In this document: one piece after another, positions 8,905 to 18,238 of the stretch | Numbering within the stretch: the stretch's first letter is position 1 | Layout: every line of letters starts with the position of its first letter | Assembly (NCBI RefSeq): GCF_030409335.1 | Contig: NZ_JAUFPN010000184.1 | Location: 124,001-188,000, forward strand | DNA: 64,000 nucleotides | Source: Paeniroseomonas aquatica | GTDB taxonomy: Bacteria > Pseudomonadota > Alphaproteobacteria > Acetobacterales > Acetobacteraceae | Direction of reading: 5' to 3' | Position numbers and translations under genes: made by a program | The notes under the pieces: generated by a model | What the model was told of the DNA's origin: nothing | Databases searched by the model: none | What the model saw: the letters and a program-made list of their open reading frames with translations, nothing else

Positions 8905-10518
8905 ATGAACGCCATGGAAGACGCCGACTACGTGATCCTGGGCGGCGGCTCCGCCGGCTGCGTCCTCGCCGCGCGCCTCTCGGAGGACCCGGCGGTGAAG
9001 GTCGTGCTGCTGGAGGCCGGGCCCTGGGACCGCAACCCCTGGATCCATATCCCGATGGGCTTCGCCCGCCTCTACGTCACCCGCAAGTACGACTGGAACT
9101 ACCAGACCGAGGCGGAGCCCGAGCTGGGCGGCCGTAGCGTCTACTGGCCGCGCGGCCGGGTCATCGGCGGCTCCGGCAGCGTCAACGGATTGGTCTTCCT
9201 GCGCGGCAGCCCGCGCGACTACGACCGCTGGGCGCAATCCGGCGCCCGCGGCTGGTCGCATGAGGAGTGCCTGCCCTATTTCCGCAAGCTCGAGAACTTC
9301 GCGGGCGAGGCCAGCGAGTACCGCGGCAAGGACGGCCCGGTCCGGGTCGGCGAGGTCCCCGCCCCCTCCCCCGGCTGCCGTGCCTTCGTCGCCGCCTGCG
9401 AGCAGCTCGGCTTCGCCCGCAACCGCGACAACAACGGCGAATGGTTCGAGGGCGTCGCCCCCAACCAGCTCAATGTTCACAAGGGCCGCCGCTGGAGCCC
9501 TGCCGTGGCCTATCTCCGCCCGGCGCTCGGCCGGCCGAACCTCGTCGTGCATACCGAGCAGGTCGGCCAGCGCATCATCCTCGAGGGCAACCGCGCCGTC
9601 GGCGTCGCGGTGCGCGGGCCGGATGGCGTCGAGCGCATCCATCGGGCGAAGCGCGAGGTGCTGCTTTCGGCCGGCGCCATCGAGAGCCCGAAGATGCTGA
9701 TGCTGTCGGGCATCGGCGACGGCGCCGCGCTGCAGTCCCTCGGCATCGAGACGAAGGTCCATGCGCCGGAGGTGGGGCGCAACCTGCAGGACCACTTCAT
9801 GATCCGCTTCGCCTTCCGCACCAAGCCCTGCGGCACGCTGAACGAGTTCATGGCCAATCCGCTGAAGACCGCGCAGCTCGGCCTCGACTACGCGCTGCGC
9901 CGGCGCGGCCAGATGGCGATCGGCGCCTCGGAGGCCAGCCTGTTTGCCCGGGTCCTGCCCGGCTCCGAGGAGGCCGAGGTGCAGTACCAATTCGTCAACT
10001 ACAGCCTCGACAACCAGGCGACCTCGGCGGCGGCGCTGTCGAAGCAGCCGGGCTTCACCTTCAACTTCTGCCAGTGCCGGCCGGACAGCCGCGGCGAACT
10101 CACCCTCCGCTCGCCGGATGTCGCGGACAAGCCGCGCATCCAGGCGAATTACCTGACCGCGGCCAGCGACGTCCGCATCATGCTGGAAGCGGCCAAGCTC
10201 GGCCGCCGCATCTCGCAGACCGAGCCCTTCGCCGGGCTGATCCGCACGGAGGACAGCCCCGGCCCGGCGACCGAGGGCGACGAGGCCATGCTGGACTACA
10301 TCCGCCAGTCCGGCACCACCGTGTACCACCCCTGCGGCACCAACCGCATGGGCAGCGACGAGCGCAGCGTGGTCGATACCGATTTGCGCGTGCGCGGGGT
10401 GCAGGGCCTCCGGGTGGTGGATGCCTCGGTCTTCCCGCTGGTGCCGTCCTCCAACATCCACCCGGCGGTGCTGATGACGGCGGAAAAGGCCGCGGCCGCG
10501 ATCCGGCGGGCCGTCTAG
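8905..10518 (+). CDS. GMC family FAD-dependent oxidoreductase (second of a pair)
   Basis: A 537-residue GMC enzyme closest in style to choline/alcohol dehydrogenase: VILGGGSAGCVLAARL at the N-terminus, RVIGGSGSVNGLV, and the C-terminal VYHPCGTNRMGS plus SNIHPAVLMTAEKAA. Two in-frame ATGs compete: 8905, two bases after the previous stop, and 8914, which lies 9 nt behind GAGG and may be the true start (three residues shorter). It is clearly diverged from its upstream neighbour, so the pair is an old duplication or two separate recruits. With the aldolase-like gene that follows, it suggests a pathway for oxidation of a hydroxylated carbon source. Confidence 0.93.
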   Translation: MNAMEDADYVILGGGSAGCVLAARLSEDPAVKVVLLEAGPWDRNPWIHIPMGFARLYVTRKYDWNYQTEAEPELGGRSVYWPRGRVIGGSGSVNGLVFLRGSPRDYDRWAQSGARGWSHEECLPYFRKLENFAGEASEYRGKDGPVRVGEVPAPSPGCRAFVAACEQLGFARNRDNNGEWFEGVAPNQLNVHKGRRWSPAVAYLRPALGRPNLVVHTEQVGQRIILEGNRAVGVAVRGPDGVERIHRAKREVLLSAGAIESPKMLMLSGIGDGAALQSLGIETKVHAPEVGRNLQDHFMIRFAFRTKPCGTLNEFMANPLKTAQLGLDYALRRRGQMAIGASEASLFARVLPGSEEAEVQYQFVNYSLDNQATSAAALSKQPGFTFNFCQCRPDSRGELTLRSPDVADKPRIQANYLTAASDVRIMLEAAKLGRRISQTEPFAGLIRTEDSPGPATEGDEAMLDYIRQSGTTVYHPCGTNRMGSDERSVVDTDLRVRGVQGLRVVDASVFPLVPSSNIHPAVLMTAEKAAAAIRRAV

Positions 10519-10604
10519 CCGCCCGGCGCCGGGGCGCGGCGGCTGGCGGGCGGCGCCGCGATGCCGCATGTTGCCCGCCCAGGGCCGCAGGAGGAACAGG
10601 CAGG

Positions 10605-11408
10605 ATGGACGCAGTCGCATCGCGCTACGGCACGGCTTGGCCGAGCATCCGGGACCAGGTGAGCCCTGAGGAATGGCAGGCGCGGCTCGACCTCGCGGCC
10701 TGCTACCGGCTGGTCGACCGCTACGGCATGACCGACCTCATCTACAACCACATCACCCTGCGGATTCCCGGCACCGACCACCTGCTGATCAACCTCTATG
10801 GCCTCCTCTACAAGGAGATCACCGCGACCTCGCTCGCCCGGATCGATGTCGAGGGCAACATCCTCTGGAAGCCGGAGACCGACTACGGCATCAACAAGTC
10901 CGGCTACGTCATCCATGGCGCCATCCACAAGGCGCGGCCGGATGTGGCGGCGGTGATCCATACGCATACGCGGGCGGGGATGGCCGTCGCCTCGATGGAA
11001 TGCGGCCTGCTGCCGCTGACCCAGACGACGATGCGCTTCGTCGGCCACCTCGGCTACCACGCCTACGAAGGCCCGGCGGTCGACCTGGCGGAGCGGGAGC
11101 GGATCGTCGCCGACCTCGGCCCGCATGACGCGCTGATCATGCGCAACCACGGGCTGCTGACCTGCGGCGCGACCCTGCCGCAGGCCTTCAACACCCTGTA
11201 CCAGCTGGAGATGGCCTGCCGGGCGCAGGTGGATGCGATGGCGGCACGGACCGAGCTGACCATGCCCGGCGCCGAGATCCTCAAGCGCACCGCGCACCTC
11301 TACCAGCCGGGCACGCGACGGCCCTATGGCGTGCTGGAATGGCACGCGATGCTGCGGCTGCTGGAGGCCGAGCAGGCTTCCTCGGGCTTCCCGCCCTACT
11401 GGTCCTGA
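10605..11408 (+). CDS. class II aldolase/adducin family protein
   Basis: A 267-residue protein of the AraD/FucA zinc aldolase fold. Metal-ligand and active-site motifs are visible: YNHITLRIPG, VIHTHTRAG with the His-x-His pair, and MRNHGLLTCG with the third His. Class II members include fuculose-phosphate aldolase, ribulose-phosphate epimerase and decarboxylases; the long form with an N-terminal SPEEW..RLDLAACYRL segment is common next to dehydrogenases in alphaproteobacteria. A clear GGAGG lies upstream of the ATG. It is 86 nt after the second GMC gene and probably shares its transcript. Substrate unknown. Confidence 0.9.
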   Translation: MDAVASRYGTAWPSIRDQVSPEEWQARLDLAACYRLVDRYGMTDLIYNHITLRIPGTDHLLINLYGLLYKEITATSLARIDVEGNILWKPETDYGINKSGYVIHGAIHKARPDVAAVIHTHTRAGMAVASMECGLLPLTQTTMRFVGHLGYHAYEGPAVDLAERERIVADLGPHDALIMRNHGLLTCGATLPQAFNTLYQLEMACRAQVDAMAARTELTMPGAEILKRTAHLYQPGTRRPYGVLEWHAMLRLLEAEQASSGFPPYWS

Positions 11409-11422
11409 TCCCGGCGCCGGCG

Positions 11423-12307
11423 TCAGGGCTTGATGAGCGTGCCGGCGCCGCCGTCGGTGAAGAGCTCGCGCAGCACCGCATGGGGGACGCGGCCGTCGAG
11501 GATGACGGCGCCCTTCACGCCGCGCTCGATGGCGTAGATGCAGGTCTCGACCTTCGGGATCATGCCGGCGGAAATCCAGCCGGCCTCGATCCCGGCCATC
11601 ACCTCGGCGACCGTCATCTCCGGGATCAGGACGCCATCGGGGCCCTTCACGCCGGCGACGTCGGTCAGCATCAGCAGGCGTTCGGCGCCCAGCGCGCCGG
11701 CGATCGCGCCGGCCACGGTGTCGGCGTTGATGTTGTAGGTCTGGCCATCCTCGCCGACCCCGACCGGGGCGACCACCGGGATGATGTCGGCGCCGATCAG
11801 CAGCCGCAGCACCTTCGTATCGACCTCGGCCGGCTCGCCGACGAAGCCGAGGTCGAGCACCTGCTCGATCCTCGACTCCGGGTCGCGCACGGTACGGGTG
11901 ACCTTGCGTGCCTTGATGAGCCCGCCGTCCTTGCCGGAGATGCCGACCGCGAGCGCTCCGGCGCGGGTGATGGCCTGGGCGACCTGCTTGTTCACCGGCC
12001 CGGCCAGGACCATCTCGACCACGTCGAGCATGGCGGCATCGGTGACGCGCAGCCCCTGCACGAAGGTGGACTGCACGTTGAGCCGCTTGAGCATGGCGTT
12101 GATCTGCGGGCCGCCGCCATGCACCACCACGGGGCTGACGCCGACCTGCTCCAGCAGCGCGATGTCGCGGCCGAAGCGGAGGGCGGTCTCCTCCTCCCCC
12201 ATGGCATGACCGCCGTACTTCACCACGATGATCTGGTCGTCGTAGCGCTTCAGGAATGGCAGTGCGCCGGCCAGGGTCTTCATGGCATCGAGGGGATTGT
12301 CGGTCAT
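11423..12307 (-). CDS. argB: acetylglutamate kinase
   Basis: N-acetyl-L-glutamate kinase, second step of arginine biosynthesis, 294 residues. Motifs: [10 protein letters not shown] at the N-terminal nucleotide-binding site, VVHGGGPQI for N-acetylglutamate binding, GISGKDGG, and a C-terminal [10 protein letters not shown] region. The start used is the ATG at 12307 (MTDNPLDAM); an open frame reaches 12463, but those extra 52 residues are Pro/Arg-rich and unlike the family. It lies 100 nt downstream of engB on the same strand and ends the rpmH-rnpA-yidD-yidC-engB-argB series, an order common in alphaproteobacteria. Confidence 0.97.
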   Translation of the reverse strand: MTDNPLDAMKTLAGALPFLKRYDDQIIVVKYGGHAMGEEETALRFGRDIALLEQVGVSPVVVHGGGPQINAMLKRLNVQSTFVQGLRVTDAAMLDVVEMVLAGPVNKQVAQAITRAGALAVGISGKDGGLIKARKVTRTVRDPESRIEQVLDLGFVGEPAEVDTKVLRLLIGADIIPVVAPVGVGEDGQTYNINADTVAGAIAGALGAERLLMLTDVAGVKGPDGVLIPEMTVAEVMAGIEAGWISAGMIPKVETCIYAIERGVKGAVILDGRVPHAVLRELFTDGGAGTLIKP

Positions 12308-12407
12308 CGGGCCGGCTCCAGCGGATGGCGCATTCGCTGTAGCGGAGATTGGGCGATTGGCAAGCCGGCCGATGCCGGGTTTCGGCGGCGGGCGCCGCCG
12401 GGCTGCC

Positions 12408-13109
12408 TCAGGCCGGCCGCGCCAGGGAGGCCATCTCGGCCCGCAGTTCCGGAATGCCGCCACCGGTATGGCTGCTGGTCACCAGCACCATCGGATGCCC
12501 CGCGGTATGCGACCGGGCCAGCTCCTCGGCCTCGGCGATGCGCTGCTTCAGCCACCAGGGCTTGGCGTCGTCGGCCTTGGTGACGACGATCTGGAAAGGC
12601 ACCGCCGCATCGGTCAGCAATTCCATGGCCATGCGGTCGGCCGGCTTGGTCTCGATCCGGGCGTCCAGCAGCAGCAGGACCCGGCGCAGGGTGGGACGGC
12701 CGCGCAGGAAGTCGAACATCAGCCCCTGCCAGTCCTCCTTCACCGCCTTGGAGGCCTGGGCATAGCCATAGCCCGGCATGTCCACCAGGGTCAGCCGGTC
12801 GCCGAGGTTGAAGAAATTCAGCTGCTTGGTCCTGCCCGGTGTGTGGGAAACGCGGGCCAGGGCGTTGTGCCCGGTCAGCGCATTGACCAGCGAGGACTTG
12901 CCGACGTTGGAGCGGCCGCAGAAGGCGATCTCGGGGCCTTCCGCGGGGGGCAGCTGGTCGATCTTCTGCGAGGCGTAGAAGAACTCGCAGGGCTTGGCGA
13001 AGAGCAGCCGCCCGGCCTCGAGCAGGGCCGCGCGGTCCTGCTCGGTTCTCGCTTCCGAAAGTCCCCCCGCCAGGACGGCGGGGTGGACGGGGAGGAATTG
13101 GCCGGTCAT
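12408..13109 (-). CDS. engB: ribosome biogenesis GTP-binding protein EngB/YsxC (YihA)
   Basis: A 233-residue single-domain TRAFAC GTPase required for 50S ribosomal subunit assembly. G1 is GRSNVGKSS, followed by [13 protein letters not shown] (G2), [10 protein letters not shown] (G3), VTKADD (G4) and TSSHTGGG (G5). The ATG at 13109 overlaps the yidC stop by one base (TGATG), so translation is probably coupled; the longer open frame upstream lies inside yidC and is not used. It has an N-terminal extension of about 55 residues before G1. Confidence 0.97.
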   Translation of the reverse strand: MTGQFLPVHPAVLAGGLSEARTEQDRAALLEAGRLLFAKPCEFFYASQKIDQLPPAEGPEIAFCGRSNVGKSSLVNALTGHNALARVSHTPGRTKQLNFFNLGDRLTLVDMPGYGYAQASKAVKEDWQGLMFDFLRGRPTLRRVLLLLDARIETKPADRMAMELLTDAAVPFQIVVTKADDAKPWWLKQRIAEAEELARSHTAGHPMVLVTSSHTGGGIPELRAEMASLARPA

Positions 13110-14905
13110 CAGCCCTTCTTCGGTTTCGCCAGCGCCGGGGCGGCGGGGGCAGGCTTGCCGCCGCCGCGCTTGGCCTCGAGCGACATGATGTAGCGCTGCT
13201 GCGCAATCGACAGCAGGTTGTTCCACGACCAGTAGATCACCAGCCCGGCCGGGAAGCTGGCCAGCATGAAGGTGAAGATGATCGGCATCCACTGGAAGAT
13301 CTTGGCCTGGATCGGGTCCGGCGGCTGCGGGTTCAGCTTCTGCTGGAAGAACATGGTGGCGCCCATGATCAGCGCCCAGGCCGGCATGTGCAGATAGTGC
13401 GTCAGCTGCGTCGGGTCGTAGGGGATCAGCCCGAAGAGGTTGAACAGGTTGGTCGGGTCAGGCGCCGAAAGATCGTGGATCCAGCCGAAGAAGGGCGCGT
13501 GCCGCATCTCGATGGTGACGAAGAGCACCTTGTAGAGGGCGAAGAAGACCGGGATCTGGATCAGGATGGGCAGGCAGCCCGAGGCCGGGTTGATCTTCTC
13601 GGTCTTGTAGAGCGCCATCATCTCCTGCTGCGCCTTGGCAGGGTCTTCCTTATGGCGCTCCCGGATCTCGGTCATCTTCGGACCGAGGATCTTCATCCGG
13701 CTCATGGACTTGTAGGCCTTGTTGGCGAGCGGGAAGAAGGCCGCCTTCAGGGCCACGGTGAAGATCAGGATGGCGACGCCGAAGTTGCCGATCAGCAGGA
13801 ACAGCCAGTCGAGCGCGTAGAAGAAGGGCTTGGTCAGGAAGTAGAACCAGCCGAAGTCGATCGCCTTGTCGAAGTCGGGGATGCCGAGGTTGTCGCGGTA
13901 GGCATCCAGCAGCTTCACCTCCTTGGCGCCGGCAAACAGCCGGGTGCCGAGGACGGAGGTGGCGCCGTTGGCGACGCTGATCGGGCTGGTGGCGGCCATG
14001 TCGACCTGCCAGCGGTCCTCCGGCCCGCGCGGCCCGGCATCCGAGACGTGGCGGAAAGCGGTGCGGGTGCGGATGGCCGGGTTGGCCGGCGACAGGGCGG
14101 CGAGCCAGTACTTGTCGGTGAAGCCGGCCCAACCGGCGCCGGTCTCCTGGTCCAGCGCTACGCCATTGGCCTTGGCGCCGTCGCTCTTCGCGGTGGCGTA
14201 GGTGGCTTCCCGCAGCCGTCCGTCGAGCACGCCGACGAAGCCCTCGTGCAGGATGTAGAAGCCCTGGGTCGGCGGCGTGCTCTCGCGCCGGACCCGGGCC
14301 CAGGGCAGCAGCTGGACCGGCTCGGCGGCGGTGTTGCGGACCCGCTGCTCGGCGGTGACGAGGTAGTTCTCGTCCAGCGTCAGGGCGATCTCGAAGAGCT
14401 GGCCCTCGCCATTGTCCCAGCGCAGGGTGACCGGGGTGGCGGGGGTCAGCCGGGCGCCCGCATCCACGGTCCAGTCGGTGTCGTTGGCCGGGACCTTGGT
14501 GCGGCCATCGGTCGCGGTCCAGCCCCACTGGGCGTAGTAGGGGGCCGAGCCCTCCCGCGGGGCGAGGATGCGCACCAGCGGCGAGTTGCGGTCCACCGTC
14601 TCGTGGTAGTTGCGCAGCACCAGATCATCCAGCCGGGCGCCGCGGAGCGACAGAGTCCCCTCGACGCGCGGGCCTTCGACCGGCAGCCGGGCGGCCGGGG
14701 TCCGCGGCTCGCCGGCGGCCGGCGAGGCATCCGTCGGGGCGCGCAGCGGACCGGGCGGACCGGGCGTGGGGGCGGGCTGCTGGACCTGGGCGGCCTGCTG
14801 CTGCTGGGCCCGCTGGGCGTCCCGCGCCGGGCGGTTGAACATGTCGAAAAGCAGCAGGATGCCGATGGAAGCGGCAATCGCCACAAGGAGGCGCTTCTGG
14901 TCCAT
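13109..14905 (-). CDS. yidC: membrane protein insertase YidC
   Basis: A 598-residue YidC/Oxa1/Alb3 insertase of the inner membrane. An N-terminal membrane anchor (residues about 7-23, AIAASIGILLLFDMF) is followed by a Pro/Gln-rich linker, the large periplasmic P1 domain typical of Gram-negative YidC, and five C-terminal membrane segments with KMTEIRERHKEDPAKAQQEM in the cytoplasmic loop and GCLPILIQIPVFFALY. The C-terminal tail is basic and Lys/Ala-rich, suiting ribosome contact. It assists Sec-dependent and independent insertion of membrane proteins. Located between yidD and engB, with one base of overlap to engB. Confidence 0.98.
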   Translation of the reverse strand: MDQKRLLVAIAASIGILLLFDMFNRPARDAQRAQQQQAAQVQQPAPTPGPPGPLRAPTDASPAAGEPRTPAARLPVEGPRVEGTLSLRGARLDDLVLRNYHETVDRNSPLVRILAPREGSAPYYAQWGWTATDGRTKVPANDTDWTVDAGARLTPATPVTLRWDNGEGQLFEIALTLDENYLVTAEQRVRNTAAEPVQLLPWARVRRESTPPTQGFYILHEGFVGVLDGRLREATYATAKSDGAKANGVALDQETGAGWAGFTDKYWLAALSPANPAIRTRTAFRHVSDAGPRGPEDRWQVDMAATSPISVANGATSVLGTRLFAGAKEVKLLDAYRDNLGIPDFDKAIDFGWFYFLTKPFFYALDWLFLLIGNFGVAILIFTVALKAAFFPLANKAYKSMSRMKILGPKMTEIRERHKEDPAKAQQEMMALYKTEKINPASGCLPILIQIPVFFALYKVLFVTIEMRHAPFFGWIHDLSAPDPTNLFNLFGLIPYDPTQLTHYLHMPAWALIMGATMFFQQKLNPQPPDPIQAKIFQWMPIIFTFMLASFPAGLVIYWSWNNLLSIAQQRYIMSLEAKRGGGKPAPAAPALAKPKKG

Positions 14906-14914
14906 GGAACGGGG

Positions 14915-15193
14915 TCAGCCTTTCGGGACGGGCTGGATTGCGGCACCGGCCCCAGGAGAGAGGGGGACTGGGTCGTAGCCGCCGGGATGCCAGGGGTTGC
15001 AGCGGAGGATGCGGCGGCCGGCGAACCAGGCCCCGCGCAGGGCGCCATGGGTGCCGAGGGCTTCCAGCGCATAATCGCTGCAGGAGGGATAGAAGCGGCA
15101 GTTGCAGCCGAGCACCGGCCGCAGCGTGTACTGGTAGGCGAGGACCGCGCCCTTGAGCGCCCAGGTGCCGGGGTGCGGCGCACCGGCGGTCAT
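14915..15193 (-). CDS. yidD: membrane protein insertion efficiency factor YidD
   Basis: A 92-residue YidD protein. The diagnostic segment is LGCNCRFYPSCSDYALEAL with its three cysteines, followed by RILRCNPWHPGGYDPVP. It is predicted to associate with the inner-membrane face and support YidC-dependent insertion. The ATG at 15193 overlaps the rnpA stop by 4 nt (ATGA), indicating translational coupling, and yidC starts 9 nt downstream. A much longer frame runs upstream but is a shadow of rnpA and rpmH. Confidence 0.96.
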   Translation of the reverse strand: MTAGAPHPGTWALKGAVLAYQYTLRPVLGCNCRFYPSCSDYALEALGTHGALRGAWFAGRRILRCNPWHPGGYDPVPLSPGAGAAIQPVPKG

Positions 15194-15561
15194 GGTGCCG
15201 GATCCGCGGCCGGCCCGGCCGGGACCACGCCGATATGGCGCAAGGCGCCGCGCAGATCCGCCATGAGCTTGTCCCAGGGCCGGCTGCCGGTGCCGTCGCG
15301 GGCGATGAGCACGAGGTCCCAGCCCTGCGGCGGCGGAGCATCGGCCAGGGTCAGCCGGGCGGCGGCGCGCAGGCGGCGCTTGGCACGGTTGCGCACCACG
15401 GCGTTGCCGATCTTCTTGGTGGCGGTGAAGCCGACCCGCACCGGCCCCTCGGGCTGCGGCAGGGCCTGCAGCACCAGGGCTGGTCGCGCGGCCTTGCGGC
15501 CACGTCCGGCGACGCGGAGGAATTCGCTGCGCCGGGTCAGCCGGGAAAGGCGGCCCGGCAT
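15190..15561 (-). CDS. rnpA: ribonuclease P protein component
   Basis: A 123-residue basic protein subunit of RNase P, which cleaves the 5' leader of pre-tRNAs. The RNR signature region VGFTATKKIGNAVVRNRAKR is intact, and the N-terminus LSRLTRRSEFLRV is typical. It sits 21 nt after rpmH and overlaps yidD by 4 nt. The C-terminal tail beyond about residue 110 is Pro/Ala-rich and variable. Confidence 0.97.
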   Translation of the reverse strand: MPGRLSRLTRRSEFLRVAGRGRKAARPALVLQALPQPEGPVRVGFTATKKIGNAVVRNRAKRRLRAAARLTLADAPPPQGWDLVLIARDGTGSRPWDKLMADLRGALRHIGVVPAGPAADPAP

Positions 15562-15582
15562 GCAGGGATCCCTCCGGATGCC

Positions 15583-15717
15583 TTAGGCGCTGAGCTTGCT
15601 GCGGCCCTTGGCGCGGCGGTTGGCCAGCACCTTGCGGCCGCCGACCGTCGCCGTGCGGGCACGGAAGCCATGCCGGCGCTTCCGGACGAGCTTGGAGGGC
15701 TGGTAGGTACGCTTCAC
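15583..15717 (-). CDS. rpmH: 50S ribosomal protein L34 (GTG start)
   Basis: The complete 44-residue L34, beginning [20 protein letters not shown] after the initiator and ending GRSKLSA. The family length is 44-46. The codon at the only reasonable start position is GTG (15717-15715), not ATG; GGAG lies about 10 nt upstream. A longer frame up to 16077 has no meaningful protein content. It is the first gene of the rpmH-rnpA-yidD-yidC-engB-argB series, transcribed from the promoter at 15826-15855. Confidence 0.97.
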   Translation of the reverse strand: MKRTYQPSKLVRKRRHGFRARTATVGGRKVLANRRAKGRSKLSA

Positions 15718-15825
15718 GGCTCGGTCTCCGACAGGAAAACGCCCGGTTTCGCCAGACCCCGGAATGGGGCGGCGCTGCGCGGGCGGCCGGCGACCCTTGC
15801 GTGTGGGTCCCGGCGAAGGGAGGGA

Positions 15826-15855
15826 CGTATAGGGAGAGGGATGGGGGCGCGTCAA
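15826..15855 (-). promoter_or_regulatory. sigma70-like promoter of the rpmH operon
   Basis: On the minus strand, TTGACG (15855-15850) is followed after 18 nt by TATACG (15831-15826). Both boxes are close to the consensus, unusually so for this GC-rich window. It would give a 5' leader of roughly 100 nt before the rpmH GTG. Read by eye, not mapped. Confidence 0.6.
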
Positions 15856-15949
15856 TCGGCCGCGCGTCCTCCCACGGTTTCGGCAGGCCGGACTGGTGCC
15901 GCGCCGCCGCATGGCGTAACCGCGGGCAGCTTGCGCAGCGGGGTTGCAG

Positions 15950-17404
15950 ATGCCGGATTTCGACGTGGTGGTCATCGGCGCCGGAGCGGCCGGACTTTCG
16001 GTCGCGGCCATTTCGGCCGGATTGGGATTGAAGGTGGCGCTCATCGAGCGAGGCCGGATGGGGGGCGACTGCCTCAACTACGGCTGCGTGCCGTCCAAGG
16101 CGCTGCTGGCCGCCGGGCACGCGGCGGCCGAGGCCCGGGCGGCGCATCGCTACGGCATCCGCCTGCCGGAGCCCGAGATCGACTGGGCCGGGGTCAGGGC
16201 GCATGTCCAGGGCGCCATCGCCCGGATCGCGCCGACCGACAGCGTGGAGCGCTTCACCGGCCTCGGCGTCGAGGTGATCCAGGCCTCCGCCTGCTTCACC
16301 GCCCCCGACCGGATCGAGGCCGGCGGGCGGAGCCTGAGTTTCCGCCGGGCGGTGATCGCCGCCGGCAGCAGCGCCGTCGTGCCGGACCTGCCGGGACTCG
16401 ACGGGGTGCCCTGGCTGACCAACGAGACGCTGTTCGGGCTGGAGGAGCCGCCGGGGCACCTGATCATCCTGGGCGGCGGGCCGATCGGGCTGGAGATGGC
16501 CCAGGCGCATGCCCGCCTCGGCTGCCTGGTGACGGTGCTGGAGGCCGCTCCGCGGGTGGCGATCCGCGAGGACCCGGAACTGGTCGAGGGGCTGCGTGCC
16601 GCCCTGGTGGCCGATGGCGTCGAGTTCCGCGAGGGGGTGAAGGTCACCCGGGTCGAGCAGCTCGAGCCGAACAGCAAGGCGGCGGTGGCCGGGGTGATCG
16701 CGGTGCTGGAGGACGGCAGCCGCATCGCCGGCACGCATCTGCTGCTGGCGGTCGGCCGGGCGCCGCGGCTGGCCGGGCTCGACCTGGCGACCGCCCAGGT
16801 GGAGGCGGGGCCGCGCGGGATCGTCACCGGCGCCGACCTGCGCTCGGTGTCCAACAAGCGTGTCTGGGCGGTGGGCGACATCGCCGACCCCCGGGGCATC
16901 GGGCCGCGCGCCTTCACCCATGTGGCGAGCCAGCATGCCGGCATCCTGGTGCGGTCGATGCTGTTCCGCCTGCCCTTCACCAAGGTCGGCTACGCCGCCC
17001 TCCCCCGGGTCACCTATACGGATCCGGAATTGGCGCAGATCGGCCTGACCGAGGCCGAGGCCCGCGAGCAGGGGCACGAGGAGGTGACCGTGCAACGCTG
17101 GACGCTCGCCGAGAACGACCGGGCCATCGCCGAGGCGCGCACCGAGGGCATGGTGAAGCTGGTCATCAGCAGGTCCGGCAAGCTGCTCGGCGCCGGGCTG
17201 CTGGCGCCGCGGGCCGGGGAGATGGCCGGGATGTTCGGGCTGATGATCGACCGCGGGCTGCCGCTCTCGGCCCTGGCCGGGCTGGTGCTGCCCTACCCCA
17301 CCCTGGCCGAGGCGGCCAAGCGCGCCGCCGGCGCCCATTACACGCCGAAACTTCTCTCGCCCTTCACGAAGCGGCTAATCGGCTTGCTGAAACGCCTGCC
17401 CTGA
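15950..17404 (+). CDS. FAD-dependent pyridine nucleotide-disulfide oxidoreductase (mercuric reductase/LPD-like)
   Basis: A 484-residue class I flavoprotein disulfide reductase. It has the FAD-binding [14 protein letters not shown], the redox-active pair Cys41/Cys46 in [15 protein letters not shown], the NAD(P)-binding [16 protein letters not shown] and the second FAD motif [10 protein letters not shown]. At the C-terminus the proton-relay His of dihydrolipoamide dehydrogenase (HPTxxE) is replaced by Tyr: [12 protein letters not shown]. That puts it with the LPD-like/MerA-like reductases of unknown substrate rather than with true E3. No N-terminal heavy-metal domain and no 2-oxoacid dehydrogenase genes nearby. 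The ATG at 15950 was chosen; a TTG lies two codons upstream. Confidence 0.9.
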   Translation: MPDFDVVVIGAGAAGLSVAAISAGLGLKVALIERGRMGGDCLNYGCVPSKALLAAGHAAAEARAAHRYGIRLPEPEIDWAGVRAHVQGAIARIAPTDSVERFTGLGVEVIQASACFTAPDRIEAGGRSLSFRRAVIAAGSSAVVPDLPGLDGVPWLTNETLFGLEEPPGHLIILGGGPIGLEMAQAHARLGCLVTVLEAAPRVAIREDPELVEGLRAALVADGVEFREGVKVTRVEQLEPNSKAAVAGVIAVLEDGSRIAGTHLLLAVGRAPRLAGLDLATAQVEAGPRGIVTGADLRSVSNKRVWAVGDIADPRGIGPRAFTHVASQHAGILVRSMLFRLPFTKVGYAALPRVTYTDPELAQIGLTEAEAREQGHEEVTVQRWTLAENDRAIAEARTEGMVKLVISRSGKLLGAGLLAPRAGEMAGMFGLMIDRGLPLSALAGLVLPYPTLAEAAKRAAGAHYTPKLLSPFTKRLIGLLKRLP

Positions 17405-17443
17405 GCGTTCATGCTGCAACTGCGAACTTCGGAGCCTGCTTTC

Positions 17444-18238
17444 ATGGAACAATCTCTCGCCGGACGGACCGCGCTGATCACCGGCAGCACCAGCGGCATC
17501 GGCCACGGCATCGCCCTGCTCTATGCCCAGGCGGGGGCCAAGGTCATGCTGAACGGCTTCGGCAAGCCGGAGGAAATCGCCAGGGCCCGGGCCGAGATCG
17601 GCGCCGCCATGGGCGTGGCCGAGGCGCCCTATTCCGCCGCCGACCTGTCCAAGCCGGAAGCGGTGCGGCAGATGGTGAAGGATGCCGAGGCGGCGCTGGG
17701 CTCGGTCGATATCCTGGTGAACAACGCCGGCATCCAGTTCGTCGCGCCGGTCGACGAATTCCCCGATGATAAATTCGACGCCATCATCGCCATCAATTTC
17801 GCGTCCAATTTCCACGCCATCAAGGCTGCGCTGCCGGGCATGAAGGCGCGCAACTGGGGGCGGATCGTCAACATCGCCTCGGCGCACGGCCTGGTCGCCT
17901 CGCCGCAGAAGGTCGCCTACGTCTCGGCCAAGCATGCGGTGGTCGGCATGACCAAGACGGTCGCGCTGGAAGTCGCCAAGCTGCCGATCACCTGCAACGC
18001 CATCTGCCCCGGCTTCGTCCGCACTCCGCTGGCCGAGGCCCAGGTCGGCCCGCTGGCCAAGGCGCACAACGTCTCGGAGCAGGCCGCGCTGGAGGATCTC
18101 CTGCTGGAGAAGCAGCCCTCCAAGCGCTGGATCGAGGTGGATGAGGTGGCGCGCATGGCGCTCTATCTCGTCGGCCCCGGCAGCGGCGGGGTGAACGGCG
18201 CCGCCCTGTCGATCGATGGCGGCTGGCTGGCGGCCTGA
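17444..18238 (+). CDS. bdhA: 3-hydroxybutyrate dehydrogenase (SDR)
   Basis: A 264-residue SDR resembling D-3-hydroxybutyrate dehydrogenase, which oxidises 3-hydroxybutyrate to acetoacetate with NAD+ in polyhydroxybutyrate and ketone-body use. Visible: TGSTSGIG, NNAGIQFVAPVDEFP, catalytic Ser in NIASAHG, YVSAK with Tyr and Lys, and the family-typical ITCNAICPGFVRTPLAEAQ and SKRWIEVDEVA. GGAG is 9 nt before the ATG at 17444; an ATG 33 nt upstream has no such site. Its stop overlaps the start of the patatin-like gene by one base (TGATG), so the two are coupled. Confidence 0.9.
   Translation: MEQSLAGRTALITGSTSGIGHGIALLYAQAGAKVMLNGFGKPEEIARARAEIGAAMGVAEAPYSAADLSKPEAVRQMVKDAEAALGSVDILVNNAGIQFVAPVDEFPDDKFDAIIAINFASNFHAIKAALPGMKARNWGRIVNIASAHGLVASPQKVAYVSAKHAVVGMTKTVALEVAKLPITCNAICPGFVRTPLAEAQVGPLAKAHNVSEQAALEDLLLEKQPSKRWIEVDEVARMALYLVGPGSGGVNGAALSIDGGWLAA

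Noticed and set aside
15718-15949. Replication origin near rpmH-rnpA
   Set aside because: rpmH and rnpA lie beside dnaA/oriC in many bacteria, but there is no dnaA, no cluster of DnaA boxes and no AT-rich unwinding element here.
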